Positions 16,750 through 25,240 of a stretch of 64,000 nt of DNA are shown piece by piece. Below the pieces are notes generated by a model. It made no database searches and was not told the origin of the DNA. It saw nothing but the letters and a program-made list of their open reading frames with translations. Within the stretch, counting starts at the first letter, position 1. Every line of letters starts with the position of its first letter. The translations under genes were made by a program, and so were the position numbers. Location: positions 62,001 to 126,000 of the forward strand of contig JBKPAD010000001.1 in assembly GCA_046726235.1 (NCBI GenBank), written 5' to 3'. Source of the DNA: Nitricoxidireducens sp046726235. Lineage in GTDB: Bacteria > Pseudomonadota > Gammaproteobacteria > Burkholderiales > Rhodocyclaceae.

Positions 16750-17732
16750 TAGACGGGAGCGCGTGTATTGACTTCGATTCCCTGTCGCAACAATTCGTCA
16801 AAGTACGGCACGGTTTTCTCGAGACCTTCCCGGAGCTGGACCGTTGGCTCCCAGCCTCCCAACTCCCGCCGCGCGCGCGAGATGTCCGGCTGCCGCTGCC
16901 GTGGATCATCGGACGGCAACTGCATGAAGCGCAATGTGGAGCGGGACCCGGTGATTTGAATAACCAACTCACCGAGTTCGCGAATGGAGAACTCGACCGG
17001 ATTACCTAGGTTCAGGGGTCCCGTCACCTCCTCCGGCGTGGCCATGAAGCGCACAATGCCCTCGACAAGGTCGCTCACGTAGCAGAACGAGCGTGACTGG
17101 TCGCCGTTGCCGTAGATAGTAATCGGCTCGTTCTTCAAGGCCTGAACTATAAAATTCGACACGACGCGGCCGTCGTTGGGGTGCATCCGCGGACCGTAGG
17201 TGTTAAAGATACGAGCCACCTTGATCGACGACTGTAGCTGCCTGCGGTAGTCGAAAAACAGCGTCTCGGCGCACCGCTTGCCTTCGTCATAGCATGAGCG
17301 AAATCCAATCGGATTCACGTGCCCCCAGTAGTCTTCGGTTTGTGGGTGGACCTCGGGGTCGCCGTAGACCTCGGAAGTCGAGGCCTGAAATATCCGGGAC
17401 TTCGTTCGCTTCGCCAAGCCCAGCATGTTGATGGCGCCGAGGACTGAGGTCTTGGTCGTCTGAACCGGATCGAATTGATAATGGACCGGCGATGCTGGGC
17501 ATGCCAGATTGTAGATCTCGTCCACCTCCACGTACAGCGGGAAGGTGATGTCGTGGCGCAGCAGCTCGAAGTGCGGGCTGCCCATCAGGTGGAAGATGTT
17601 GTCCTTGGTGCCAGTGAAGAAGTTGTCCACGCAGAGGACATCATTGCCTTCGGCAACGAGCTGTTCGCACAAATGGGAGCCGAGGAAGCCGGCACCGCCG
17701 GTGACCAATACACGTTTTCGAAAGTTCTTCAT
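16749..17732 (-). CDS. UDP-glucuronate decarboxylase (UXS-like SDR)
   Basis: This 327-residue SDR has GGAGFLGSH at 12-20, the UXS-typical NLACPASPVHYQ at 75-86, TSEVYGDP and the catalytic Tyr148 and Lys152 in YDEGKR. Then come ARIFNTYGPRMH and GDQSRSFCYVSDL. These segments match UDP-xylose synthases, which oxidise and decarboxylate UDP-GlcA to UDP-Xyl. The ATG at 17732 overlaps the upstream methyltransferase stop as ATGA; a longer start at 17750 is not needed. Together with the UDP-sugar dehydrogenase and UDP-GlcA epimerase at 45-48 kb it indicates use of hexuronate-derived donors. It could also act on a related UDP-uronic acid. Confidence 0.9.
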   Translation of the reverse strand: MKNFRKRVLVTGGAGFLGSHLCEQLVAEGNDVLCVDNFFTGTKDNIFHLMGSPHFELLRHDITFPLYVEVDEIYNLACPASPVHYQFDPVQTTKTSVLGAINMLGLAKRTKSRIFQASTSEVYGDPEVHPQTEDYWGHVNPIGFRSCYDEGKRCAETLFFDYRRQLQSSIKVARIFNTYGPRMHPNDGRVVSNFIVQALKNEPITIYGNGDQSRSFCYVSDLVEGIVRFMATPEEVTGPLNLGNPVEFSIRELGELVIQITGSRSTLRFMQLPSDDPRQRQPDISRARRELGGWEPTVQLREGLEKTVPYFDELLRQGIEVNTRAPV

Positions 17733-18532
17733 ACAAGATGTCCTGCACAACGCTTTACGACGTACATTACATTGCCGCTGGCTAGACGCTTAAGGCGTCC
17801 TGCCAGTCCGCATGCCATGAACATGAACTGGTAATCCGATACCCGGTAATAGTGGTCCCCCAACACGGGATCGGGCTGAAATAGCTCGTAGAAATAGGTT
17901 CGCAGCCTTCGCCGCCTGATAAGTTCGGACAAGAATCTGCGGATCAGTCGTGCCATTCCGACATAGGGTTCCCCAACGATAAGGATCGTGCCATCCGGTT
18001 TTAACAGGCGGTGGCATTCGGTGAGCAGCTTGAAGGGATTGTTCGCGTGATGAAACGCCTGACTCAAGAAGACAACGTCTACACTGCCAGTGGGAAGCTT
18101 TGTCTCATAAAAAGATCCTACATAGCGCCGGATCTTCGAACCGTCTCCTCCAAACATCTTGATCGCCTCATCGCACAGCTGACCGATGCGGTGTCGTGAA
18201 ATTTCCACGGCGTGAATCGCCTTGACCGTTTCTATTTTGGACAGCAGGGCCGACGCCCATCCTATTCCCGCGCCCAGATCAGCGACCACCAGGTCACGGC
18301 GCAAACCACTTATCTCTTCCTCTGCAGCGCGATATTCCGCCATTAACCCCGACGAGCGCAAATACGCCAAACAACGGTCGTATTGCCCATCCGCTATCCA
18401 CCACTCTTTCTTCTTCTCCTGCTCAATGTCGTTCCAGTAATCGGACGTGTAAATGCGCGCCAATTCATCGTCCGTGAGCCAGGATACGACCGAGTCGGGC
18501 CCCGCGTCGTAATCCAATTTATGCGTGATCAT
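17729..18532 (-). CDS. Class I SAM-dependent methyltransferase
   Basis: This 267-residue protein has motif I ADLGAGIGWAS at about 84-94, an acidic end of strand 2 (HAVEIS), SVDVVFLSQAFHHANNP and PDGTILIVGEP. This is the Methyltransf_11 type of arrangement. It is coupled by ATGA to the UXS gene and starts 43 bases after the stop of the surface-carbohydrate protein gene (18576). The N-terminal 75 residues are aromatic and acidic (DYWNDIEQE, EWWIADGQYD) and may recognise the acceptor. It may O-methylate a sugar of the repeat unit or cap the chain; the substrate cannot be deduced. Confidence 0.83.
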   Translation of the reverse strand: MITHKLDYDAGPDSVVSWLTDDELARIYTSDYWNDIEQEKKKEWWIADGQYDRCLAYLRSSGLMAEYRAAEEEISGLRRDLVVADLGAGIGWASALLSKIETVKAIHAVEISRHRIGQLCDEAIKMFGGDGSKIRRYVGSFYETKLPTGSVDVVFLSQAFHHANNPFKLLTECHRLLKPDGTILIVGEPYVGMARLIRRFLSELIRRRRLRTYFYELFQPDPVLGDHYYRVSDYQFMFMACGLAGRLKRLASGNVMYVVKRCAGHLV

Positions 18533-18575
18533 TCGTTGAAATGTGCAGAACTAGTCAAGAGTGAACGCTAGTGCA

Positions 18576-20393
18576 TCAAGTCTGGTCCGGGAAATATTTA
18601 CCCATGTTGCGCGCAGCAGGCAGAAAGAACCGCTCCTTGGTATCTCGTCCAATCTCGATGCGCAGCACAGGAGATAGCTTGTCATCAAGGAGCGCGCCGA
18701 TGGCGGCGGCCAACTCGGAATGATCATAAACGACTCGCCACATTCGCGGATCAATATCCTCTAACGGGAGATAGTCAAGCCCCGCTCGCATGCCGGCAAG
18801 GATGACAGGAAGGCCATAGCATACAGCTTCTACGGCAGAGCTGGACCCAGCCGTTACCAGCAAGCGGGCCTCTTGCAGCAGATCCCCAAGCGGTACGTCG
18901 CTCCATCGAATAGGCACCGCGCCTTCGACGGCAAGGTCATTTGCGGTGAAGAGAGAGTGAAGCGTCTCTTTCCGTAAGGCGGGGTGCGGTTTTATGATAA
19001 CCGCATCTACCTGACCGATCAAAGCGCTGACGCCCTGCTTCATGAGCATGAGGATGTTCAACGATTCGCTCGGAGAATGCGTCAGCATTACCAAGCATGC
19101 GTTGCCGCCACCCGGCTTCGCCGGCGATTGGCGATAGAGATAGTCGTATCGTAGCGACGGCACGAGCCTATAGTCGGCTCCTGGGCCAAAGCGTTCGAAT
19201 ATGCGCGGCAAGGCGTTGCCACAAACCCAGTTCCTGACCGGACCCGCTCCCACCAGCATTTCACCGGGTGATGAAAACAGACTCAACGCATTGGGATAGG
19301 GGATATAGGGTCGGGCTGCAATAACTTCGCAAGTGTGACCGGTGCGACGAAATCCAAGAACGGTCGCTTTGTCGATCACTTGATTCTCGAACCAATCGAT
19401 GTAGTAGCGCGGCCGGATTCCCTGTTTCGCCATCCGGGCCGGAGCCTTGAAGAGCAGCAGCGGATACAGCGCTCTCATGGCCGATGAAATAGAAAGTGGC
19501 GCCATCATCGGCTGAATGTCCAGGCCAAAACAGCGGGGTACAAGCAGACTCGTACGCCGCGTCGCCGCGCGCAAGCAGGCAAGTACCGCCGCGAGGACAT
19601 CGCGATAACGGAGGAATAGCTCGAAGGGGGCTAGCGGTACAGAACTCCTCCGCATACCACGGTAGACCGTTCCAAGCCCGCGCCAGGGAATGTCGTTCAG
19701 AAACGGGTAGGCGGCGGCGTTCCGGTTCTGCGCCTGATACCACTCTATCAGTCCGGGGAAATAGCGATCACGAAAACGACCGTCCGATCTAATGTCTCCG
19801 GCGGAGAGGTACGTATCAATCAGTATCTCGCTACCGGTAAGACGAGCGATATGGCGGGCTCCGAGGATCGCCCGCGCCAGCGATATGCGTAGCAGCATAT
19901 GCAACGCGTCGAGAATCATCCTCGCGCTTGCCCTGGCCACCGTTGCGAACTCCGTCAGCGAGAACTTCTCGTGGCCTATCAGGCGGCAGAATGTCTGACG
20001 CTCAGCCGCCAGTTGCTGCAATGTGCGGGCTAGCCCGGCCGACTCCGTTACGACGACGAGTACGCCAGCATTGTTCTGCAGCCAGCTGGCGATCAGACCG
20101 CCCCAGACAGCGTGCAGAAACAGGGGGCTGGTGAAGCTGTTTCGGTGCAATGGAGTCGTCAGCCAATCTTGCGCGGGGCGACCCGCCATGTTGGCGTCAG
20201 TCCAGCCTACGAACTCCGAACGTCGCGCAGCCACCGCGGCTTGAAACATCCTGGGTGAAATGAGCGGCGGGTTATTGCGGAATCGCGTTGCCACGCGATC
20301 GTAAATCTGCACGTCTTCGTCGGCATAGACCCAGGCATCGCAGTCGCCTCGTACCGCTACCAGGCGTTCTGGATGAACAGCGATCAAACTCAC
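18576..20393 (-). CDS. Large surface-polysaccharide protein, GT-B-like C-terminal half
   Basis: This 605-residue protein is not matched to a named enzyme. The C-terminal part has a GT-B look: VVIKPHPALRKET at about residues 459-471, then DLLQEARLLVTAGSSSAVEAVCYGLPVI, resembling the donor-binding half of capsule KpsC/KpsS-like and surface carbohydrate biosynthesis proteins. The N-terminal half has WTDAN, a long arginine-rich helical region and no signal peptide. The start is GTG at 20393, coupled as GTGA to the HAD phosphatase gene. A second protein of similar architecture is encoded at 31756-33732. Either could transfer a ulosonic acid, given the two CMP-sugar synthases in the locus; that is inference. 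Confidence 0.65.
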   Translation of the reverse strand: MSLIAVHPERLVAVRGDCDAWVYADEDVQIYDRVATRFRNNPPLISPRMFQAAVAARRSEFVGWTDANMAGRPAQDWLTTPLHRNSFTSPLFLHAVWGGLIASWLQNNAGVLVVVTESAGLARTLQQLAAERQTFCRLIGHEKFSLTEFATVARASARMILDALHMLLRISLARAILGARHIARLTGSEILIDTYLSAGDIRSDGRFRDRYFPGLIEWYQAQNRNAAAYPFLNDIPWRGLGTVYRGMRRSSVPLAPFELFLRYRDVLAAVLACLRAATRRTSLLVPRCFGLDIQPMMAPLSISSAMRALYPLLLFKAPARMAKQGIRPRYYIDWFENQVIDKATVLGFRRTGHTCEVIAARPYIPYPNALSLFSSPGEMLVGAGPVRNWVCGNALPRIFERFGPGADYRLVPSLRYDYLYRQSPAKPGGGNACLVMLTHSPSESLNILMLMKQGVSALIGQVDAVIIKPHPALRKETLHSLFTANDLAVEGAVPIRWSDVPLGDLLQEARLLVTAGSSSAVEAVCYGLPVILAGMRAGLDYLPLEDIDPRMWRVVYDHSELAAAIGALLDDKLSPVLRIEIGRDTKERFFLPAARNMGKYFPDQT

Positions 20394-21055
20394 AGCAGGG
20401 AAGCCAGAACGCTCAAGTCCGACGTCGTCTTTACACCAGCCGCGAATGGGTTCGCGGCATTGGGTGGCACGCGCCCGAGAAAACCTGCGCCGGCCTCCAT
20501 GGCCGCATCATAGTCGGTCATTGCATCGCCAACCATCAGCAGCCGTTCCGGCGGGTAGTGATTAGCGGAAAGAATGCGGCGAAGGATGTCGGTCTTCTTT
20601 GTGGGGGCGCCAAACACACCGCGGAAATAACAAGCCATGCCGCGGCGCTCCACGATGCGTAGCAACTCATCCTCCGGCGTTCCCGATGCCACGTATAACG
20701 GCAATTTCCGCCAGTGGTCGATCAGAAATTCTTTGGCGCCCGGCACCCACGGGGAGCCGATTACCGCATCTTCAACCAAGCTTGAAAAGCGGCCACAGAG
20801 ATCGGCTTCCTCCTGCGCGTCCAGTTCCCGATTCAGGAACTCGCGATGGAAATGTCGGAACTTCTCGAAGCGGGAGACGCCGCCATGCGCCAGATGCCAC
20901 GACACGACCTTTTCGACGACGCCGGACCCGAAGGGTTGGTAGAGCGCCGAAAACGCCTGCGTCTTGACATCGACCGACTCGACGAGCACACCGTCGAAAT
21001 CAAAGACAACGGCATCGAAGTGGGGGGGGGCGATGGTGTTAGCTCCGAGATCCAT
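20390..21055 (-). CDS. HAD-superfamily sugar-phosphate phosphatase
   Basis: This 221-residue HAD hydrolase has DFDGVLVES with the nucleophile Asp19 and acid/base Asp21, a helical cap (about 35-90), ASGTPED (motif II), a lysine in TKKTDIL and GDAMTDYDAA (motif IV). It resembles the phosphoglycolate phosphatase/beta-phosphoglucomutase group. The ATG at 21055 was chosen because AGGA precedes it; an upstream ATG at 21103 has no Shine-Dalgarno and would overlap the SDR gene by 65 bases. A G9 tract lies inside the N-terminal codons. Beside the SDR, 2-hydroxyacid dehydrogenase, KdsB-like and aldolase genes it may remove phosphate from a sugar-acid phosphate intermediate, as KdsC does for KDO. Confidence 0.85.
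   Translation of the reverse strand: MDLGANTIAPPHFDAVVFDFDGVLVESVDVKTQAFSALYQPFGSGVVEKVVSWHLAHGGVSRFEKFRHFHREFLNRELDAQEEADLCGRFSSLVEDAVIGSPWVPGAKEFLIDHWRKLPLYVASGTPEDELLRIVERRGMACYFRGVFGAPTKKTDILRRILSANHYPPERLLMVGDAMTDYDAAMEAGAGFLGRVPPNAANPFAAGVKTTSDLSVLASLL
21022..21030. repeat. Nine-base G/C homopolymer near the HAD start
   Basis: Nine G on the plus strand encode part of IAPPHFD at residues 8-14 of the HAD phosphatase. The gene is in frame as sequenced; slippage here would truncate the protein right after its start. Confidence 0.9.
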
Positions 21056-21965
21056 GGTCCTGAACGATCCAGTCGCCTTCTGCGTGCTCGTGCTTTCGCT
21101 CATGAAGTTCGGCAAGACAATCGAGCAGTCCCTGGCCCAGGTCGACGTAGTTGTTGGCGACCATCTTATGGCCGACCTTCGGATGGAAGGCGTAGGGCGT
21201 CATGACGTAATGGCCGTCCTCGGTGTGGTCGCCGAACGACACGTCGAGGCCTTGAGGCAGCATTTCAGCCAACATCCTGAGCAGGTTGCGCACCTGCATC
21301 CGCTCGTGCCCCGTCAGGACCAGGTGCTTGTTGGCATAGTCCTCGGAAAGGACTTCGACGCTGAGGCGCGCCGCATCCGACACGTGGACATATTCGCGCA
21401 TGGCGTCGCCGCTGCCTTGGTAGTGAACCTTGCCGGTATCCATCGCCTGTTTGAGCAGGCGATGGATACCGTTGCGCCAGTCCGCGCGCCGCCCGTAAAG
21501 GGAGCCATAGCGCAGTATGGTGTACTTGAGTCCGTAGCGTTCCCAATATGCCTCGACGAATCTTTCCGATGCCTGCTTACTGGCACGATAGAACGACCCC
21601 GACTCGGAGTAAACGTAAACCGTGCTGGCAAAGACGAAGCGCCTTACGCCGGCACGGCGGGCGGCTTCGAGCGCATGGATATTTCCGAGGACGTTGAGCG
21701 CCACGGTGTCGACGGGGCGATTCTTGGCGTCATTGATGTCGGCAAGCCCGGCAAAGTTATATACGACGCGACAACCGGCTGCCGCCGCCGCGACCGCCTC
21801 GGCGTCGAGTAAATCGCCGACTATCATCTGCTGGTCCCGCCGCACATACCGCGATGGCGCGAGATCGAAGATGCGGACGCGATACCCCGCATCCCCTAGC
21901 GCGTCGGCCACATGGCTGCCGAGAAAGCCGCTGCCGCCAAGTACGAGAACGTTCTCACCGCTCAC
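21039..21965 (-). CDS. NAD-dependent epimerase/dehydratase (SDR)
   Basis: This 308-residue extended SDR has LGGSGFLGSH at 9-18, the FAGLADIND segment, VFASTVYVYS and the catalytic Tyr126 and Lys130 in YRASK. The final 60 residues (FGDHTEDGHYV, DCLAELHERKHEH) are His- and acid-rich. The start is GTG at 21965 (VSGENVLVLGG). It overlaps the HAD gene by 17 bases and follows the 2-hydroxyacid dehydrogenase by 20. It is clearly similar in layout to the SDR at 7716, which is likewise next to a radical SAM gene. A nucleotide-sugar epimerase or reductase role is likely; the substrate is unknown. Confidence 0.85.
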   Translation of the reverse strand: MSGENVLVLGGSGFLGSHVADALGDAGYRVRIFDLAPSRYVRRDQQMIVGDLLDAEAVAAAAAGCRVVYNFAGLADINDAKNRPVDTVALNVLGNIHALEAARRAGVRRFVFASTVYVYSESGSFYRASKQASERFVEAYWERYGLKYTILRYGSLYGRRADWRNGIHRLLKQAMDTGKVHYQGSGDAMREYVHVSDAARLSVEVLSEDYANKHLVLTGHERMQVRNLLRMLAEMLPQGLDVSFGDHTEDGHYVMTPYAFHPKVGHKMVANNYVDLGQGLLDCLAELHERKHEHAEGDWIVQDHGSRS

Positions 21966-21985
21966 TGGTTAAACTCCGCCGTTGA

Positions 21986-22924
21986 TTACGCCGAAAGGAG
22001 TCCGACGTCTGTCAGACCGCGGCAAAGGTTGTCCGCTGCCTCGCGCTCCATTTGGATGCGCGACTCCTTGGCGTACGAGCCCATATGAGCCGTCAGCAGC
22101 GCTTGCGGCACGCTCGTTAGCGGACCCGCATAGGGCTCGGTCTCGAATGTATCGACCGCCGCGCCAGCCAGGTGTCCGGAGACGAGTGCCGTGGCCAGGG
22201 CCGCCTCGTCAATCAGGCCGCCACGCGCCGTGTTCATCAGGAAGGCTCCCTGCTTCATCAGCCCTAGCTCGCGTTCGCCGATCATGTGATGCAAGCCTTC
22301 GCTGTACGGCAAATGGAGCGTTACGATGTCCGCTTGCGCCAGGAGTTCGTCGAAACTGCAGAGCGTGGCGTATGCGGGAACTTCCACCGCGGCGGGATCA
22401 CAGACGCTGACGCCGGCGCCGAAGCCGTGTACCAGTTCTGCCACACGCCGGCCGATGCGGCCAAACCCGACGACGCCGACACGTTGAAACGCGAGCAGAT
22501 TTCCCATGATCTGCTTCCATGTCCCTTGGCGCATGGTTCGGTCTGCCTCGCTGATCCGGCGCAACAGGTTCAGCATCAATCCCAGAGTGAGCTCGGCTAC
22601 GGCACTGACCGGGGCGCCTGGCGTATTGAGTACGCGAATATTGCGCTCCGCCGCTACGCCGAGGTCCACGCTGTCTAGTCCGATACCGCAGCGGGAAATC
22701 ACGCGCAAGCCGGCAGCTCGTTCCAGCACCTTGCGAGTCAGCGGCTCTACGCCCGCAATCATCCCGACGATGCCGTCCGCCGCGAGCAATTTTCCGGCTT
22801 CGTCTTCCGACAAGCGGCGCCCGACCGGATTGAGTCGGATGGAATACCCGGCCGCTTCAAGGCGCGCCAGCGCGGGATTGGACGCAACGTCGAAAGAGGA
22901 AGTGGTGATAAGCAGCTGAGGCAT
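21986..22924 (-). CDS. D-2-hydroxyacid dehydrogenase (phosphoglycerate dehydrogenase-like)
   Basis: This 312-residue protein has the NAD-binding GFGRIG at 153-158 and the catalytic Arg in NTARGGLID, with Glu in the following FETEP region and His in LLTAHMGSYAKE. An N-terminal substrate domain has SRCGIGLDSVD at 77-87. The family reduces 2-keto acids or oxidises D-2-hydroxy acids with NAD(H). In this neighbourhood (aldolase, KdsB-like, HAD, radical SAM) it could make or reduce a 2-keto or 2-hydroxy sugar acid, or supply a hydroxyacid substituent. It is too short for the regulatory domain of serine-pathway SerA. The ATG at 22924 starts MPQLLITTSS; the extension to 23008 overlaps the radical SAM gene. 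Confidence 0.87.
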   Translation of the reverse strand: MPQLLITTSSFDVASNPALARLEAAGYSIRLNPVGRRLSEDEAGKLLAADGIVGMIAGVEPLTRKVLERAAGLRVISRCGIGLDSVDLGVAAERNIRVLNTPGAPVSAVAELTLGLMLNLLRRISEADRTMRQGTWKQIMGNLLAFQRVGVVGFGRIGRRVAELVHGFGAGVSVCDPAAVEVPAYATLCSFDELLAQADIVTLHLPYSEGLHHMIGERELGLMKQGAFLMNTARGGLIDEAALATALVSGHLAGAAVDTFETEPYAGPLTSVPQALLTAHMGSYAKESRIQMEREAADNLCRGLTDVGLLSA

Positions 22925-22961
22925 GTTTGTCGAAGATGGCTGTTGGATGGGCGAACGCCGA

Positions 22962-24620
22962 TCAGTGTTTGATGATCGGCACTTCCGTTGCGCCGCCTGA
23001 CGCGGCATGACGACGCAGGACGGACTCCACGTCTATCTCCGTCGACGCCGCACGCCGGGCGGCGAGGTCCTGCGGTGCATCCGGAGCGAAGTCGACCTTC
23101 TCCACGTCGTCTTCCTTGGCGTAGTCGCCGTAGTGCATAAAGTTGGCCAGGCACTCGTCCTTCAACTCGCGGAAGAGTCGGTCGCCCTCCGGCGTCAGGG
23201 CTTCCGCCCTGCGAATGTCGGTCCAGCGCTCGCGGGGCATCTTCACGTAGAGAACGAAACAGCGCCGAAGGCCCTCGATTTGGTCCTTCGTAAAGTGCGG
23301 CATGCTGATCATGGTCGGGTGGTTGATGCAGCGTGCCAGCGATCCCTTTTCGACATAGCCGAGATCCTCGGCCAGCTTGCGCAGGGGAGTGCCATGGAAA
23401 GGCGTGAAGTTGTACGCGTTGACCCCGTCGGAACGAAAGTGGCGGTTCAACTCTATGGTGTCGAAGGCGAGCTCGCGCGTTTCGGTTGGGAACCCGATGA
23501 TGTTGTTGACGCTGATCGGAATGCCCATCGACGTCACCAGATTGAGGTTCTTGACGATGGTTTCGTTATTTACCTGGCGCGCCAGCACCTTCTTGCGGAA
23601 TTCGTCGTTTCCATGTTCAACGCCAAATGCAACGCGCAGCAGGCCGGCGTCGGCGAGCTTGCGGAACTTGTACTCGGTGACGGTCTCCGGACGCGTCTGG
23701 ATCCAGAAGGGCAGCCGGAAGTCGGCGTACATCTCGCAGAATTCGTCGAACTCCTTGAGATTCCACGACAGGAAAGTATCGGCCCAGAAGTAGACCGAAT
23801 CGGCCTTGTACGCGTTTACTGCATGCTCGAGTTCACGACGCACCAACTCGATCTTCTGCGTGCGGAAAAAGCGGTGATGGCCGGCCTTGTAGATTTGCAC
23901 CTGCGACGGCGAGTTGCAGTAGCCGCAGGTATAGGGGCAGCCACGCACCGTCTGCACGGGGATCATGCGCCTCAGCTTGCCTTGCATCGGGCGGTAGTAG
24001 CGGCTCTCGTCGAACAGCGTGAAGTCGGGAAGCGGCAGCGAATAGATGTCGACCGGGCGCGGCATGGCGTTCTTCACCTCGCGGCCATCCAGCACGGCGT
24101 AGAGTCCCTCGAGGCTAGAGAGATCTTCGCCGTGCACCAGGCGCCGACACATTTCTACCAGCGTGTCCTCACCTTCGCCGCGCAGAATATAGTCAATCGT
24201 GCCAGCAGACAGTCGGAGCGTCAATTCCGGCGCGAATGTCGGAAACACGCCGCCCGCGACGACCTTCGGCCGCGCTTTCCCCAGCGCCTTTAGCAGGTTG
24301 ACGCCGACGGGATACATGTCCTCCGTAACCGACATGGCAATTAGGTCGGGCGCGAACTCGGCCACCATCGTTCGGAAATCGGCCTCGGCGTCGCTACGCT
24401 TGACGCTATTCTTCAGTAGAGTGTCGTCGAAGGGGCGGGCGTTGAGATTGTCGGACTTCTGCTTGTCCGTGTCGATGGAGTCGTAAAGTCCTTCGTATGT
24501 CGTCGTATCGAAGAGTGCGACAGCGTGGCATTGCTGCCGCAGAACGGCCGTAAACAGGCCTATCGCTGGCGGCAGAGTATTCATGCCATACAAATTGGGA
24601 TAGAAGAGCAGTACCTTCAT
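22962..24620 (-). CDS. B12-binding domain radical SAM protein
   Basis: This 552-residue enzyme has a cobalamin-binding-like domain at 1-150 (LPPAIGLFTAVL, VVAGGVFPTF, RGEGEDT) and a radical SAM core with Cys228, Cys232 and Cys235 in GCPYTCGYC. FWADTFLSW, GVEHGND and IIGFPTET follow. The C-terminal 120 residues form an extra region. No exact function is recognised; relatives include C-methyltransferases and enzymes that rearrange carbon skeletons. The ATG at 24620 shares one base with the acetyltransferase stop; a GTG one codon earlier is also possible. Only a 37-base gap separates it from the 2-hydroxyacid dehydrogenase gene. It differs from the 480-residue radical SAM protein at 8644, so the two probably do different reactions. 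Confidence 0.87.
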   Translation of the reverse strand: MKVLLFYPNLYGMNTLPPAIGLFTAVLRQQCHAVALFDTTTYEGLYDSIDTDKQKSDNLNARPFDDTLLKNSVKRSDAEADFRTMVAEFAPDLIAMSVTEDMYPVGVNLLKALGKARPKVVAGGVFPTFAPELTLRLSAGTIDYILRGEGEDTLVEMCRRLVHGEDLSSLEGLYAVLDGREVKNAMPRPVDIYSLPLPDFTLFDESRYYRPMQGKLRRMIPVQTVRGCPYTCGYCNSPSQVQIYKAGHHRFFRTQKIELVRRELEHAVNAYKADSVYFWADTFLSWNLKEFDEFCEMYADFRLPFWIQTRPETVTEYKFRKLADAGLLRVAFGVEHGNDEFRKKVLARQVNNETIVKNLNLVTSMGIPISVNNIIGFPTETRELAFDTIELNRHFRSDGVNAYNFTPFHGTPLRKLAEDLGYVEKGSLARCINHPTMISMPHFTKDQIEGLRRCFVLYVKMPRERWTDIRRAEALTPEGDRLFRELKDECLANFMHYGDYAKEDDVEKVDFAPDAPQDLAARRAASTEIDVESVLRRHAASGGATEVPIIKH

Positions 24621-25240
24621 CACGCCAAGAGCGACCTTTCTTCCGCGAACTTCCGCACCGCTTCAATGGAACGGAACAGATCGAGGTCCACCATTTCTTG
24701 GATCAGCTCGCGCGGAAAATCCCACCACTTCAGCCTGCAAAGAAAGTCGACATTGGCCGCATCAAACCGGTACTTGACGACACGTGCTGGATTGCCGACA
24801 ACGATGGCGTAGGGCGGCACGTCTTTGGTAACGACGGCGCCAGCGCCGACGATGGCGCCGTCGCCGATGTGGCGGCCTTTCAACACCACCGCATTGGCGC
24901 CTATCCAAACATCATTGCCGAGATGCGTCGTCACGGCACACTTATCGTAACTCTTGAAGCCCTTGACAAAGCCACCACTCGTTTCGTACAAGTAGAAGGA
25001 ATGGGTGGTAACGACGGTGTTGTGTTCCCACAGGCCAACGTACGCGCCGTGACCGATGGAACAAAACTTGCCGATCTCGGTCTTGTTCGCGATCGAGTAT
25101 TGCGCCAGGTAGCTGTACTCGCCGAGGTGCGAATCGCTGATCTCGGCATAATCCTTCAGCCTCGCATAGGCTTCCAGGATGCAATTACGCACCGTTGCCT
25201 TCGGCGAAACCGCGACATTTGCCCCGAATTGATTGCTCAT
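24620..25240 (-). CDS. CatB-type hexapeptide-repeat O-acetyltransferase
   Basis: This 206-residue left-handed beta-helix protein has hexapeptide repeats from about residue 10 (VAVSPKATVRNC, IGKFCSIGHGAYVG) to the C-terminal IGANAVVLKGRHIGDGAIVGAGAVVTKDV. The catalytic His is likely in VVTTHSFY. VVGNPARVVKYRF is the classic ending before a helical tail. It would use acetyl-CoA to acetylate a sugar hydroxyl or amine. It is coupled by TGATG to the radical SAM gene and by ATGA to the SDR at 25237. It is one of two hexapeptide transferases in this block, so at least two acetylations or related acylations are expected. Confidence 0.87.
   Translation of the reverse strand: MSNQFGANVAVSPKATVRNCILEAYARLKDYAEISDSHLGEYSYLAQYSIANKTEIGKFCSIGHGAYVGLWEHNTVVTTHSFYLYETSGGFVKGFKSYDKCAVTTHLGNDVWIGANAVVLKGRHIGDGAIVGAGAVVTKDVPPYAIVVGNPARVVKYRFDAANVDFLCRLKWWDFPRELIQEMVDLDLFRSIEAVRKFAEERSLLA

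Noticed and set aside
20390..21055. Frameshift in the HAD gene at its G9 tract
   Set aside because: The reading frame is continuous through the tract and the HAD motifs follow directly in frame.
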